Assembly: GCF_000513115.1 (NCBI RefSeq)
Contig: NZ_BAUU01000016.1
Location: 1-64,000 of the forward strand
Direction: 5' to 3'
DNA from: Halalkalibacter hemicellulosilyticusJCM 9152
GTDB lineage: Bacteria; Bacillota; Bacilli; Bacillales; Bacillaceae_D
DNA length: 64,000 nt
Shown: one piece after another, positions 35,166-43,291 of the stretch
How positions within the stretch are numbered: the first letter of the stretch is position 1
How the letters are laid out: every line of letters starts with the position of its first letter
Made by a program: the position numbers and the translations under genes
The notes under the pieces: generated by a model
Databases searched by the model: none
Seen by the model: the letters and a program-made list of their open reading frames with translations, nothing else
Told to the model about the DNA's origin: nothing

Positions 35166-36287
35166 ATGAAGAACGTATTGAAACATGCGATTGCACCACT
35201 TGCACTTGGATTACTTCTTGTAGGATGTGGTACAGCTGATGACGCAGGACAAACAGGGCAAGCTGGGAGTAATGATAGTGATGTAAGCTTTGAACATGTT
35301 CCAGAGCGATTTGCTGATGGAGAAGAAGTGAAAGTGAAAGTTATCCGTAAAATAGGTGGTGACGATCATACAGCGCAATTTTTAGCTGGAGCCCAAGAGG
35401 AAGGATCAGCTCTTGGATTTGATGTAGAAACCTTTACAGCGAATGGAAATACCGAAGCGTTTCATGATGCGATTGCACAGGCGGTAAATGGTGACTATGA
35501 TGGTGTTATTATTTCACACGGTGATGATCAGGCAACGATTGAAGGTGTCCAAGAATTAGTGGACAGTGGAAAAAGCGTTGTGGCGTTTGATTCAGATGGT
35601 GGTTTGTTAGACATTGAAGGTGTGACATTAACCTCTCAAGATGACGAAGAGCTAGCATCGTTAGCGTTAAATCAATTAGTAGAGGATTTTGATGGTGAGG
35701 CGAATATTGTTTACCTATGGGTCGATGGATTCCCGCCAATGGTTAGACGTAATAATGTGTATCAAGAAGTACTTGATAGCAATCCAGGAATCAATGAGCT
35801 TGAGCGTTTTGGGGTAGCGGCAGAGGATACATCAGTCCAAACACAAAATGCAGTTTCAGCGATGTTAACCAAGTATCCTGAAGGTGAAATTGATGCGATC
35901 TTTGCAACGTGGGATGCTTTTGCGATTGGTGCGACAAGGGCATTGAAGGAAGCAGGTCGTGAGGATATTGCGATTTATGGTATAGATATTTCAAATGCAG
36001 ATTTACAAGAGCTACAAGAGGAAGGCAATCCATGGAAGTATACAGCAGCTGTTGATCCGAAATTAATCGGCGCTGTTAATGTGAGAATTTTAGCCAAGAA
36101 GCTTGCTGGTGAAGAAACACCACAAACGTATGACCTTGAAGCTTCGTTAGTATCACAAGACCAATTACTAGGACAAGAAGAGTCTGTGAATATGGTGAAT
36201 CTTGCTGATATTATTGAAGGCTGGGGACAAACAGATGCTTTCGAAGAAGATTGGATGAAAGAGCTTAAAGAACATTATCAGCAGTAA
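35166..36287 (+). CDS. Sugar-type ABC transporter binding lipoprotein under SAM control (methylthioribose candidate)
   Basis: A 373-residue lipoprotein with lipobox LLVGC (Cys about residue 21), then a short Gly/Asp linker and a periplasmic-binding-protein type I fold of the ribose/RbsB group. Family stretches include AIAQAVNGDYDGVIISHGD, VVAFDSDGG and AIFATWDAFAIGATRAL. Its operon is headed by a SAM riboswitch, so the ligand should be tied to methionine or SAM metabolism. A ribose-like fold plus S-box points to 5-methylthioribose, the sugar left from polyamine or ethylene synthesis. That assignment is inference. ATG 35166 follows GGAG; the upstream ATG 35130 in frame lacks a lipoprotein-like start. 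Confidence 0.85.
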   Translation: MKNVLKHAIAPLALGLLLVGCGTADDAGQTGQAGSNDSDVSFEHVPERFADGEEVKVKVIRKIGGDDHTAQFLAGAQEEGSALGFDVETFTANGNTEAFHDAIAQAVNGDYDGVIISHGDDQATIEGVQELVDSGKSVVAFDSDGGLLDIEGVTLTSQDDEELASLALNQLVEDFDGEANIVYLWVDGFPPMVRRNNVYQEVLDSNPGINELERFGVAAEDTSVQTQNAVSAMLTKYPEGEIDAIFATWDAFAIGATRALKEAGREDIAIYGIDISNADLQELQEEGNPWKYTAAVDPKLIGAVNVRILAKKLAGEETPQTYDLEASLVSQDQLLGQEESVNMVNLADIIEGWGQTDAFEEDWMKELKEHYQQ

Positions 36288-36310
36288 AGTCAAAGAGGAT
36301 CTTTTCAGAT

Positions 36311-36440
36311 GACACTGCAAAAGTTAAAAACCCAACTTTTTCAGTACCTCCCATTTCGGTGTCTAAAAGGGGGAGTTAGGGCTCTTTTAGACATCTCCTT
36401 CTGTTTAAGAGCTGCAAAAATGGATTTTGACTTTTGCTAT
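36311..36440 (+). terminator. Hairpin series between the binding protein and ATPase genes
   Basis: A repeat-family hairpin (GACACTGCAAAAGTT/AACTTTTTCAGTACC, 36311-36348) is followed by TGTCTAAAAG/CTTTTAGACA (36360-36369, 36384-36393) and a smaller GCAAAA/TTTTGC stem. These would reduce read-through, giving more binding protein than transporter. Confidence 0.6.
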
Positions 36441-36508
36441 GCCCTCCAATTTAAGTGGTGAAGAAGTTGAAAGAGTATGAGGAAAAGACGTAAGGTGGGA
36501 AAATCGTC

Positions 36509-38008
36509 ATGACGATATTACGTATGGAAAGCATATCAATTGAATTTCCTGGTGTAAAAGCGCTTGATCATGCAACGTTTCAAATTGAAACGGGTGAAGT
36601 TCATGCATTATTAGGGGCTAATGGTGCTGGAAAATCGACTTTGATGAAAGTATTGTCAGGTGCTTATAGTCATTATACAGGCTCTATATCCTTTGATGGT
36701 GTTGGGGTGGAGATTCGATCACCAAAGGACGCTCAAAGTGCTGGTGTTCAAATTGTCTATCAAGAAGTAGACACGGCTTTGATCTCTTATTTGTCGGTAG
36801 CAGAAAATATTATGCTGAATGAAACGGTTAATGAATTAGGGAAGAAGCAATTGGTTAGCTGGTCATCAATTCACGAAAAGGCTAAAGCAATATTGGACAA
36901 AATGAATATTCGTATTTCTTCCAAAACACTCGTTAATGAATTGACGCTTGCCGAAAAGCAAATGGTCTTAATTGCAAGAGCGGTTCGTTCAAACTGTCAA
37001 TTTCTCATTTTAGATGAACCGACAGCACCTTTAAGTCAAACCGAAACGAATGAATTGTTTCGTATTGTCGCAGAGCTAAAGGCTAGTGGAGTCGGAATTA
37101 TTTTCATTTCACATCGTTTGCCAGAGATCTTTCAAATTTGTGATGGGATTACGGTGATGAGAAATGGTCAATTTGTTCAACGACTACGAACGTCAGATGT
37201 AACACAAAATGAAGTGATCGAAAAAATGCTTGGCAAAAAGCTCGAAGATCAATACCCGGGTCGCTTTGAGGTAAGTGGGGAGCGTATCCTAGAAGTAAGA
37301 GGACTTTCAGATAAACAAAAGGTTCATGATGTTCATTTTCACGTTCATGCCGGTGAAATCCTTGGGATAGCAGGACTTGTAGGAGCCGGAAAAACAGAGT
37401 TATGTAAAGCGTTATTCGGAAATTCAACGAATCTATCTGGAGACGTCTTACTTAAAGGAAAGAAATTAAAGCTGAAAGCACCCCATCAAGCTGTTCAGAA
37501 AGGCTTAGCGCTCGTTCCAGAAGAACGACGTAAAGAAGGGGTTCTTGTAACAGAATCCGTTACGACAAATTTGACAGCGGCTAGCCTGTCTTCCTTCACT
37601 AGGCTATTCGGTTTTTTAAATGTGCGAGCAGAACGTAAAAAGTCAGTAGAGATGATTCGAAGTCTTGGGATCAAAACTCCATCAGAATTAGCTCTAGTTG
37701 AACATTTATCAGGTGGAAATCAACAGAAAATCGCCATTGGAAAATGGTTGATTGCGGATGCAGACGTCTACATGTTTGACGAACCGACAAAAGGTGTTGA
37801 TGTTGGGGCGAAAAAAGATATCTTTCTCTTAATACAAGAATTAGCGAAGAGAGGAAAAGCGATTATTTATGCTTCATCAGAGCTAGCAGAACTCGTTGGT
37901 GTAACGAACCGTGTGTACGTGATGTACGATGGAAAAATGGTAAAAGAGGTACAGACAGCAGAAACAAATGAAGAAGAGCTGCTGTATTTCTCGACTGGAG
38001 GGAACTAA
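36509..38008 (+). CDS. Sugar-type ABC transporter ATPase, two domains (RbsA-like)
   Basis: A 499-residue double ABC ATPase of the ribose/galactose importer class. Domain 1 has Walker A GANGAGKSTLMKVL, Q-loop QIVYQEVD and a degenerate signature LTLAEKQMVLIARA. Domain 2 has GLVGAGKTELCKAL, signature LSGGNQQKIAIGKW and Walker B ADVYMFDEPTKGVD. The asymmetry is normal for RbsA. It powers the RbsC-like permease encoded one base downstream, with which it is translationally coupled, and is expressed behind the SAM riboswitch. Confidence 0.92.
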   Translation: MTILRMESISIEFPGVKALDHATFQIETGEVHALLGANGAGKSTLMKVLSGAYSHYTGSISFDGVGVEIRSPKDAQSAGVQIVYQEVDTALISYLSVAENIMLNETVNELGKKQLVSWSSIHEKAKAILDKMNIRISSKTLVNELTLAEKQMVLIARAVRSNCQFLILDEPTAPLSQTETNELFRIVAELKASGVGIIFISHRLPEIFQICDGITVMRNGQFVQRLRTSDVTQNEVIEKMLGKKLEDQYPGRFEVSGERILEVRGLSDKQKVHDVHFHVHAGEILGIAGLVGAGKTELCKALFGNSTNLSGDVLLKGKKLKLKAPHQAVQKGLALVPEERRKEGVLVTESVTTNLTAASLSSFTRLFGFLNVRAERKKSVEMIRSLGIKTPSELALVEHLSGGNQQKIAIGKWLIADADVYMFDEPTKGVDVGAKKDIFLLIQELAKRGKAIIYASSELAELVGVTNRVYVMYDGKMVKEVQTAETNEEELLYFSTGGN

Positions 38009-38009
38009 C

Positions 38010-38999
38010 GTGCAAGAAGTAGCAGACAGAAAAGAGAAAAAATTTGATGCATTTCGCTTCTTTTATAAATATGGAACGTTGCTAACGATCGTTGTGCTCA
38101 TTGTATTCTTCTCATTGGTAACGGATTCTTTTATGCAAAGTTCAAATATGATTAATATTTTACGTTCGATATCAATTGTAACGATTATTGCTATTGGGAT
38201 TACGATCTCATTATCTGTCAATGGCTTTGATTTATCAGTAGGCTCAGTTGCATCCTTATCGAATGCCATCGTTATTTCGATGTTCGTCTGGTTTTCACAA
38301 AATACGTTCGTAGCGATCTTCGCCGCTTTAATTGCAGCATTACTTGTTGGAGCATTTAATGCCTTTATGATTGTGAAGGTTAAAATACCTGATATGCTTT
38401 TAACACTTGCAACGATGTTTATCGTGCAAGGGATTGCTTTAACGTATACGAAAGGGGCAACCGTTTCTGAAAATATGGTGATGTCAGACGGCTCGTTTGC
38501 AACGGGGGCGTTAAGCTCGTTCTTCTTACAGCTTGGTCGAATTCCTTGGATTATTATTATTATGATCATTTCGGTCATTCTCGTTCATATTTTCCTTACC
38601 TATACGAAGCATGGTCGTTTTATGTATGTGATCGGTGGAAATGAGGAAGCTGCAAGATTATCAGGAATACCTGTTAATAAATACAAAGTCACAGCCTACT
38701 TATTATCAGCACTTTTTGCTGCTATCGGGGGGATCGTGCTAGCGTCAAGAGTTGCTACAGCTGAAATAAATGCTGGTAGTCCATATTTAATGGATGCTGT
38801 AGCAGCAACATTTATTGGCTTTTCTGTACTTGGTGCAGGTAAACCTAATGCAATAGGAACCTTTTTCGGTGCAGTATTGATTGGAATCTTATCCAATGGT
38901 CTAGTAATGATGTCTGTGCCTTATTATTCGATGGACATAGTAAAAGGGACTGTACTCGCCTTTGCGTTAGCGATTACGTATTATAAATTGAAAAAATAG
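38010..38999 (+). CDS. Sugar-type ABC transporter permease (RbsC-like)
   Basis: A 329-residue permease with about nine to ten helices. It has the branched-chain amino acid/ribose permease signatures GFDLSVGSVASLSNAIVISM and GRFMYVIGGNEEAARLSGIP, followed by AIGGIVLASRVATAEINAG. The start is GTG 38010, nine bases after GGAGGG, one base beyond the ATPase stop. It completes a three-gene importer (binding lipoprotein, double ATPase, one permease gene acting as homodimer). A large hairpin follows at 39004. Confidence 0.9.
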   Translation: MQEVADRKEKKFDAFRFFYKYGTLLTIVVLIVFFSLVTDSFMQSSNMINILRSISIVTIIAIGITISLSVNGFDLSVGSVASLSNAIVISMFVWFSQNTFVAIFAALIAALLVGAFNAFMIVKVKIPDMLLTLATMFIVQGIALTYTKGATVSENMVMSDGSFATGALSSFFLQLGRIPWIIIIMIISVILVHIFLTYTKHGRFMYVIGGNEEAARLSGIPVNKYKVTAYLLSALFAAIGGIVLASRVATAEINAGSPYLMDAVAATFIGFSVLGAGKPNAIGTFFGAVLIGILSNGLVMMSVPYYSMDIVKGTVLAFALAITYYKLKK

Positions 39000-39316
39000 A
39001 TTTATAGGCAATGAGCGTAGTCGCTACATCTTTTAAAAGTCTTGTGGTGAGTGGTTTTCTGACCACAAGACGCGTAGCGAACGGAGCCATTGCCATATTT
39101 TTTGGGATAATTTTTGATTATGCTCCTATAGCTAGGAAGGTTATAGGAAGAATACGTTAGGTATGTAGAAGGAGTTTGTTTTTCCTGAAAACATGCCTTT
39201 TCTTTGTTATTTAGAAGGAAAGAATGATAAAATAATCTCTGAAGATTTAGCAGGTTTTCCACGCTTTTTATCGAAATAAGTATAGTAGTCTATTTTTTTC
39301 GAAAGGGGTAAGGTCC
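39000..39316 (+). other. Intergenic gap after the SAM-controlled importer
   Basis: The left third is the long hairpin described separately. The rest (about 39115-39300) is AT-rich with no gene; a weak promoter for the aldo/keto reductase gene may lie near 39270-39290. Confidence 0.4.
39004..39110. terminator. Long bidirectional hairpin element
   Basis: Nested inverted arms: GGCAATG/CATTGCC (outer), GTCGCTAC/GTAGCGA (middle), and CTTGTGGT/ACCACAAG (inner, with a 13-base loop), followed by ATATTTTTT. It acts at least as a terminator for the importer. Its size and layered stems suggest a mobile palindromic repeat. Confidence 0.65.
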
Positions 39317-40237
39317 ATGAAATATCGTACGCTAGGAAAAACTGGATTAGACGTGTCCGTAGTTGGAGTTGGAACGTGGCAATTTGGAGGCGAATGGGGC
39401 AAGGAATTTACCCAAGATGAAGTGAATGCTATTTTGCAGCGAGCGAAAGAGGTTGGCATTAACATTATTGATACAGCTGAATGTTATGGTGACCACCTTT
39501 CAGAGTCTTTTATCGGCAACTATTTAAAGCAGGACGAGCGGGAAGATTGGATTGTTGCGACGAAATTTGGACATAAGTTTCATGGAGCGTTTGACCGTAC
39601 GAATCATTGGAGTGCTGAAGAAGTGATACAGCAATTAGATGAGTCTTTGAAAGCGCTTAAAACGGATTATATTGATCTGTATCAATTTCATTCAGGTAGT
39701 GATGAAGCATTTCGGAATGATGGACTATGGACAGCACTAGATAAACAAATTCAAGCAGGAAAGGTTAGACATTTGGGTATTTCCATAGGTGCTAATGATA
39801 ACATTTATCAAACCGATATGGCATCTGAATTCAATGCTAGCGTGATTCAAGTTGTTTATAATCGTTTAGAGAGGGAGCCTGAGGAGAAGGTGTTTTCTTC
39901 ATGTGAGCGGCAACAATTAGGTGTATTGGCACGAGTACCATTAGCGAGCGGCTTTTTGAGTGGGAAATATAAGCCAGGTGCGTCCTTTGTTGACAGTGAT
40001 GTCCGTTCTCATCATGATCAATTGCAGTTGCAGCAGAAGCTCGAGCTAGTTGAAGAGATTCAACGAAATGAAGTGCCAAAAGGTGTTAATATGGCACAAT
40101 GGGCGCTTGCCTGGTGCTTGAAACATGAAGCTGTGACAAGTGTGATTCCTGGTTGCAAAAATGTAGAACAAGTTGAAAGTAACGCGTTAGCGGCTGCATT
40201 AGATATGGTTAGTGAAAAGCACCCTCAATCTGTTTAA
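39317..40237 (+). CDS. Aldo/keto reductase
   Basis: A 306-residue NADPH-dependent oxidoreductase with the AKR (beta/alpha)8 barrel. The catalytic tetrad is visible: Asp in NIIDTAE, Tyr in ECYGDHLSE, Lys in VATKFGHK and His in YQFHSGSD. The C-terminal cofactor site has VTSVIPGCKNVEQVESN. It begins with KYRTLGKTGLDVSVVGVG, typical of the group that acts on aldehydes or sugar-like carbonyls. A strong AAAGGGGTAAGG ribosome site precedes the ATG. It is followed after 31 bases by a second aldo/keto reductase, so the two are probably co-transcribed. The hairpin upstream separates them from the SAM-controlled importer. The substrate is not known. Confidence 0.88.
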   Translation: MKYRTLGKTGLDVSVVGVGTWQFGGEWGKEFTQDEVNAILQRAKEVGINIIDTAECYGDHLSESFIGNYLKQDEREDWIVATKFGHKFHGAFDRTNHWSAEEVIQQLDESLKALKTDYIDLYQFHSGSDEAFRNDGLWTALDKQIQAGKVRHLGISIGANDNIYQTDMASEFNASVIQVVYNRLEREPEEKVFSSCERQQLGVLARVPLASGFLSGKYKPGASFVDSDVRSHHDQLQLQQKLELVEEIQRNEVPKGVNMAQWALAWCLKHEAVTSVIPGCKNVEQVESNALAAALDMVSEKHPQSV

Positions 40238-40268
40238 TCGTGGCACATAAATAAGTAGGAGAGATAAT

Positions 40269-41264
40269 ATGACATATGTTGCAAGTGATAATCGATATGA
40301 TTCGATGGTATATAACCGGACAGGGCATTCTGGATTGTTTTTACCAGCGATTTCGTTAGGTTTATGGCATAATTTTGGTGGTGTTGATACGTTTGAGAAT
40401 GGCCGAGCAATGCTACGTCGGGCATTTGATTTAGGGATTACTCATTTTGATCTGGCTAACAACTACGGTCCTCCTCCTGGATCAGCGGAAGAAATGTTTG
40501 GGAAGATATTACAAACCGATTTCAAGCCTTATCGTGATGAACTAATTATTTCGACGAAAGCAGGGTACCACATGTGGGACGGGCCTTACGGCGAATGGGG
40601 TTCGAAAAAGTATTTAATTGCTAGTCTTGATCAAAGCTTAAAACGAATGGGTCTTGATTATGTGGATATTTATTATTCACATCGACCAGATCCCGATACT
40701 CCACTTGAAGAGACGATGGCTGCTCTTGATCAAGTAGTTCGTCAAGGAAAAGCGCTCTATGTTGGGATTTCAAGCTATAGCGCGGAGCAGACAAAAGAAG
40801 CAACTCGTATTCTAAATAATTTAGGAACTCCATTGCTCATTCATCAGCCGAGTTATTCAATGCTAAATCGTTGGATTGAAGAGGATGGCTTACAGGATGT
40901 ATTAGAAGAGGAGAAGGTTGGCTCCATTGCCTTCTGCCCATTACAGCAAGGTCTGTTGACGAATAAATATATGAAAGGTATCCCACCACAATCTAGAGCA
41001 GCTAAGGAGACGGGAGCTCTTGGTGAGGATCAAGTTACGGAGCAAGTGATACGGAAGATTCAAGGCTTACATGAAGTCGCTGCTAGACGAGGTCAAACAC
41101 TTGCTCAAATGGCGTTAGCATGGGTGCTACGTAATGGTAAGGTGACCTCTGCTTTAATCGGAGCAAGCAAGGTGAGCCAGATCGAAGACAATGTTCAAGC
41201 AGTGCGTAACCTTAAGTTTTCACAGGATGAGCTTGATGAAATTGACCGAATTTTACAAGACTAA
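40269..41264 (+). CDS. YghZ/GprA-type aldo/keto reductase (L-glyceraldehyde 3-phosphate reductase group)
   Basis: A 331-residue aldo/keto reductase strikingly like E. coli YghZ (GprA). Shared stretches include GHSGLFLPAISLGLWHNFG, FDLGITHFDLANNYGPPPGS, RDELIISTKAGYHMWDGPYG and SLDQSLKRMGLDYVDI. The E. coli enzyme reduces L-glyceraldehyde 3-phosphate and methylglyoxal, so detoxification of reactive aldehydes is the likely role. The AKR tetrad is present (Asp of HFDLA, Tyr of NNYGP, Lys of STKAG, His of YYSHRPD). It lies 31 bases after the first reductase gene with AGTAGGAGAG before the ATG. A terminator follows. Confidence 0.9.
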   Translation: MTYVASDNRYDSMVYNRTGHSGLFLPAISLGLWHNFGGVDTFENGRAMLRRAFDLGITHFDLANNYGPPPGSAEEMFGKILQTDFKPYRDELIISTKAGYHMWDGPYGEWGSKKYLIASLDQSLKRMGLDYVDIYYSHRPDPDTPLEETMAALDQVVRQGKALYVGISSYSAEQTKEATRILNNLGTPLLIHQPSYSMLNRWIEEDGLQDVLEEEKVGSIAFCPLQQGLLTNKYMKGIPPQSRAAKETGALGEDQVTEQVIRKIQGLHEVAARRGQTLAQMALAWVLRNGKVTSALIGASKVSQIEDNVQAVRNLKFSQDELDEIDRILQD

Positions 41265-41285
41265 TGAAATGAATATGGTCATAAG

Positions 41286-41326
41286 CTGTCCACGAGGGTA
41301 CCGCCTGATTGGACAGCTTTTTAAAG
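41286..41326 (+). terminator. Terminator after the aldo/keto reductase pair
   Basis: AGCTGTCC and GGACAGCT arms with an 18-base loop and TTTTT tail. Confidence 0.85.
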
Positions 41327-41400
41327 AATAAGAAAGAATAAAACCCGAGGGAGAAATGGGGGAAAAGCATAGAGGGTGTTGGCCAACTCAAAAGTGAAAG

Positions 41401-41518
41401 ACGGTTTCATACGTTACGCATTTTTCTGAAAGAACCCCACTTTCATAAAAACTTGAACCCGTTGTAACGGCTCTGCACAACGCAATTAAGAAAAGACGCT
41501 ATCGCGTTTTTCTTATAA
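41401..41518. repeat. Interspersed repeat, copy A
   Basis: The last 56 bases (41461-41516) match 45351-45406 at 54 of 56 positions and end in the hairpin AAGAAAAGACGC/GCGTTTTTCTT. The preceding 60 bases are also recognisably related (GAAAGAACCCCAC-TTCA). Copy A lies upstream and copy B downstream of the ABC exporter genes. Confidence 0.75.
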
Positions 41519-41567
41519 CATGGATACGAAAGAATGCGAATGAACAGACAGAACTTGGAGGAGCATC

Positions 41568-43291
41568 ATGCTGAAGTTATTTCCATTTTTAAAGCCTTAC
41601 CGAATTCCGATATGGATTGCCCTTACTTTAATGTTTGTGGAATTGGTTGTTGAGCTCATTCATCCATTATTATTAGCTAGAATCATTGATGACGGGATTG
41701 TAGGAAATGATATGGCTTTTGTGATGAGATGGGGAGGTATGATGATTGCGATGTCTTTACTTGCCTTCATCTCCGGAATTATTAATTCCTTTTATGCAGG
41801 TCATGTAAGTCAAAGTACCGGTTATGATATAAGAGGAGACATGTATGAGAAGATTCAACGCTTTTCCTATGAAACGCTACAGCGATTTCAAACATCGTCG
41901 TTAATAACGAGAATGACAAACGATGTCACGCTCATTCAAAATACGATATTTATGTGCTTGCGTATTATGTTTCGAGCGCCACTAATTGTTTTTGGCGGAG
42001 TGATCATGGCTTTGTTTGTCAACGTTAGACTTGGCCTTATTCTAGTTGTAACGATCCCGATTATTATTTTGTTTTTAACATGGATGATGAAGAAGGATCT
42101 GGATTATTTAAAGATGTTCAAGCGCGTTTAGATGGTCTTAACCACGTCTTCCGCGAAAATTTACAAGCGATTCGAATGATTAAAGTATTTGTTACTCGTA
42201 AAGTCGAACAGAGCCGCTTCTCACAGCGTAATGAGGAATTAAAAGAAAAAACGATTAACGTGATGCGATTAATGGAAGTAGCGATGCCTTTATTACTGCT
42301 ATTAATGAATACGGCGATTGTCGCTATTATTTGGTTCGGTGATATGGCAGTCGTTGGTCAAAATGCACAGGTTGGTGAGGTTGTCGCCATTCTTAATTAT
42401 ACGATGCGTATAACAGGAGCACTCTCAATGTTTTCGATGTTTGTGATTATCTTTTCACGGACCAAAGCTTCTGCTGAGCGGATTTCGCAAGTGTTGGAAG
42501 AGGAAACTGAAAAAGATGTTGAGCGACCACAGTCTGCTAAGGTTGAAAAAGGAGCAATTACGTTTCAGCATGTTTCCTTTCATTATCCTAATATGAAGGA
42601 GGATGTGCTAACTGATATCTCATTGTCGATTGAAGCAGGTCAAACGGTTGCTTTTATGGGGGAAACAGGTTCAGGGAAGTCATCTCTCTTTCAATTAATC
42701 CCGCGATTGTTCGAGTCGCAAAAAGGAACGATTTATATTGATGGAAACAAAATCAATCAGTTTCATAGTGAGGAACTTCGTCAAGCCATTGGTTATGTTC
42801 CACAAGAAGTCTTTTTATTTTCAGGAACGATTAAGGATAATCTCTTATGGGGAAAACGAAATGTGTCAGTCGAGGAAATGACTCAAGCGGTGGAAGAAGC
42901 TCAAATTGCTCATACCATTCAGTCACTTCCATTAAAATATGACACGTTGATTGGTCAAAAAGGTGTGAATTTATCTGGTGGTCAAAAACAGCGAATTTCG
43001 ATTGCACGCGCATTAGTTCGGAAACCGAAAATTCTGTTATTGGATGATAGTACAAGTGCGTTAGATGTTCGAACAGAAGCCAAGCTGTTAAACGCGATTC
43101 GCTCGCACTCCTGTACAACACTTTTAATTACACAGAAGATCACTTCAGCGATGGATGCTGATCTGATTGTCTTAATGGAAGATGGGCAAATCGTTGCGAA
43201 AGGGTCACATGAAGAGCTCCTCCAACAATCGACTATGTATCAAGAGCTAGTCCAATCACAAGAACAAAAAGGGGTGCTTATTCATGAGTAA
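41568..43291 (+). pseudogene. Heterodimeric ABC exporter subunit 1 (YfiB-like), single-base frameshift
   Basis: A half-size ABC exporter of 574 residues once one base is restored, the same size as B. subtilis YfiB (573). Six helices come first (MLKLFPFLKPYRIPIWIALT onward). The frame breaks near 42096: before it TWMMKK, after it GSGLFKDVQARLDGLNHVF when a G is added. The ATPase half has Walker A GETGSGKSSLFQLI, signature LSGGQKQRISIARAL and Walker B ILLLDDSTSALD. In the last, Asp replaces the usual catalytic Glu, as expected for the degenerate-site partner of a heterodimer. The break lies in the membrane half and would abolish the protein if real. The partner gene is intact, which favours sequencing error. 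Confidence 0.88.

Larger units (their letters stand above)
41265..41567 (+). other. Intergenic gap before the YfiBC-like exporter
   Basis: Contains the terminator at 41288 and copy A of the interspersed repeat (41401-41518). The AGGAGG-like site for the exporter gene is at 41556-41562. No other gene is seen. Confidence 0.45.

Noticed and set aside
38063-38578. Minus-strand frame of 171 codons opposite the RbsC-like permease
   Set aside because: Shadow of a clearly identified permease gene in an operon; no ribosome site.
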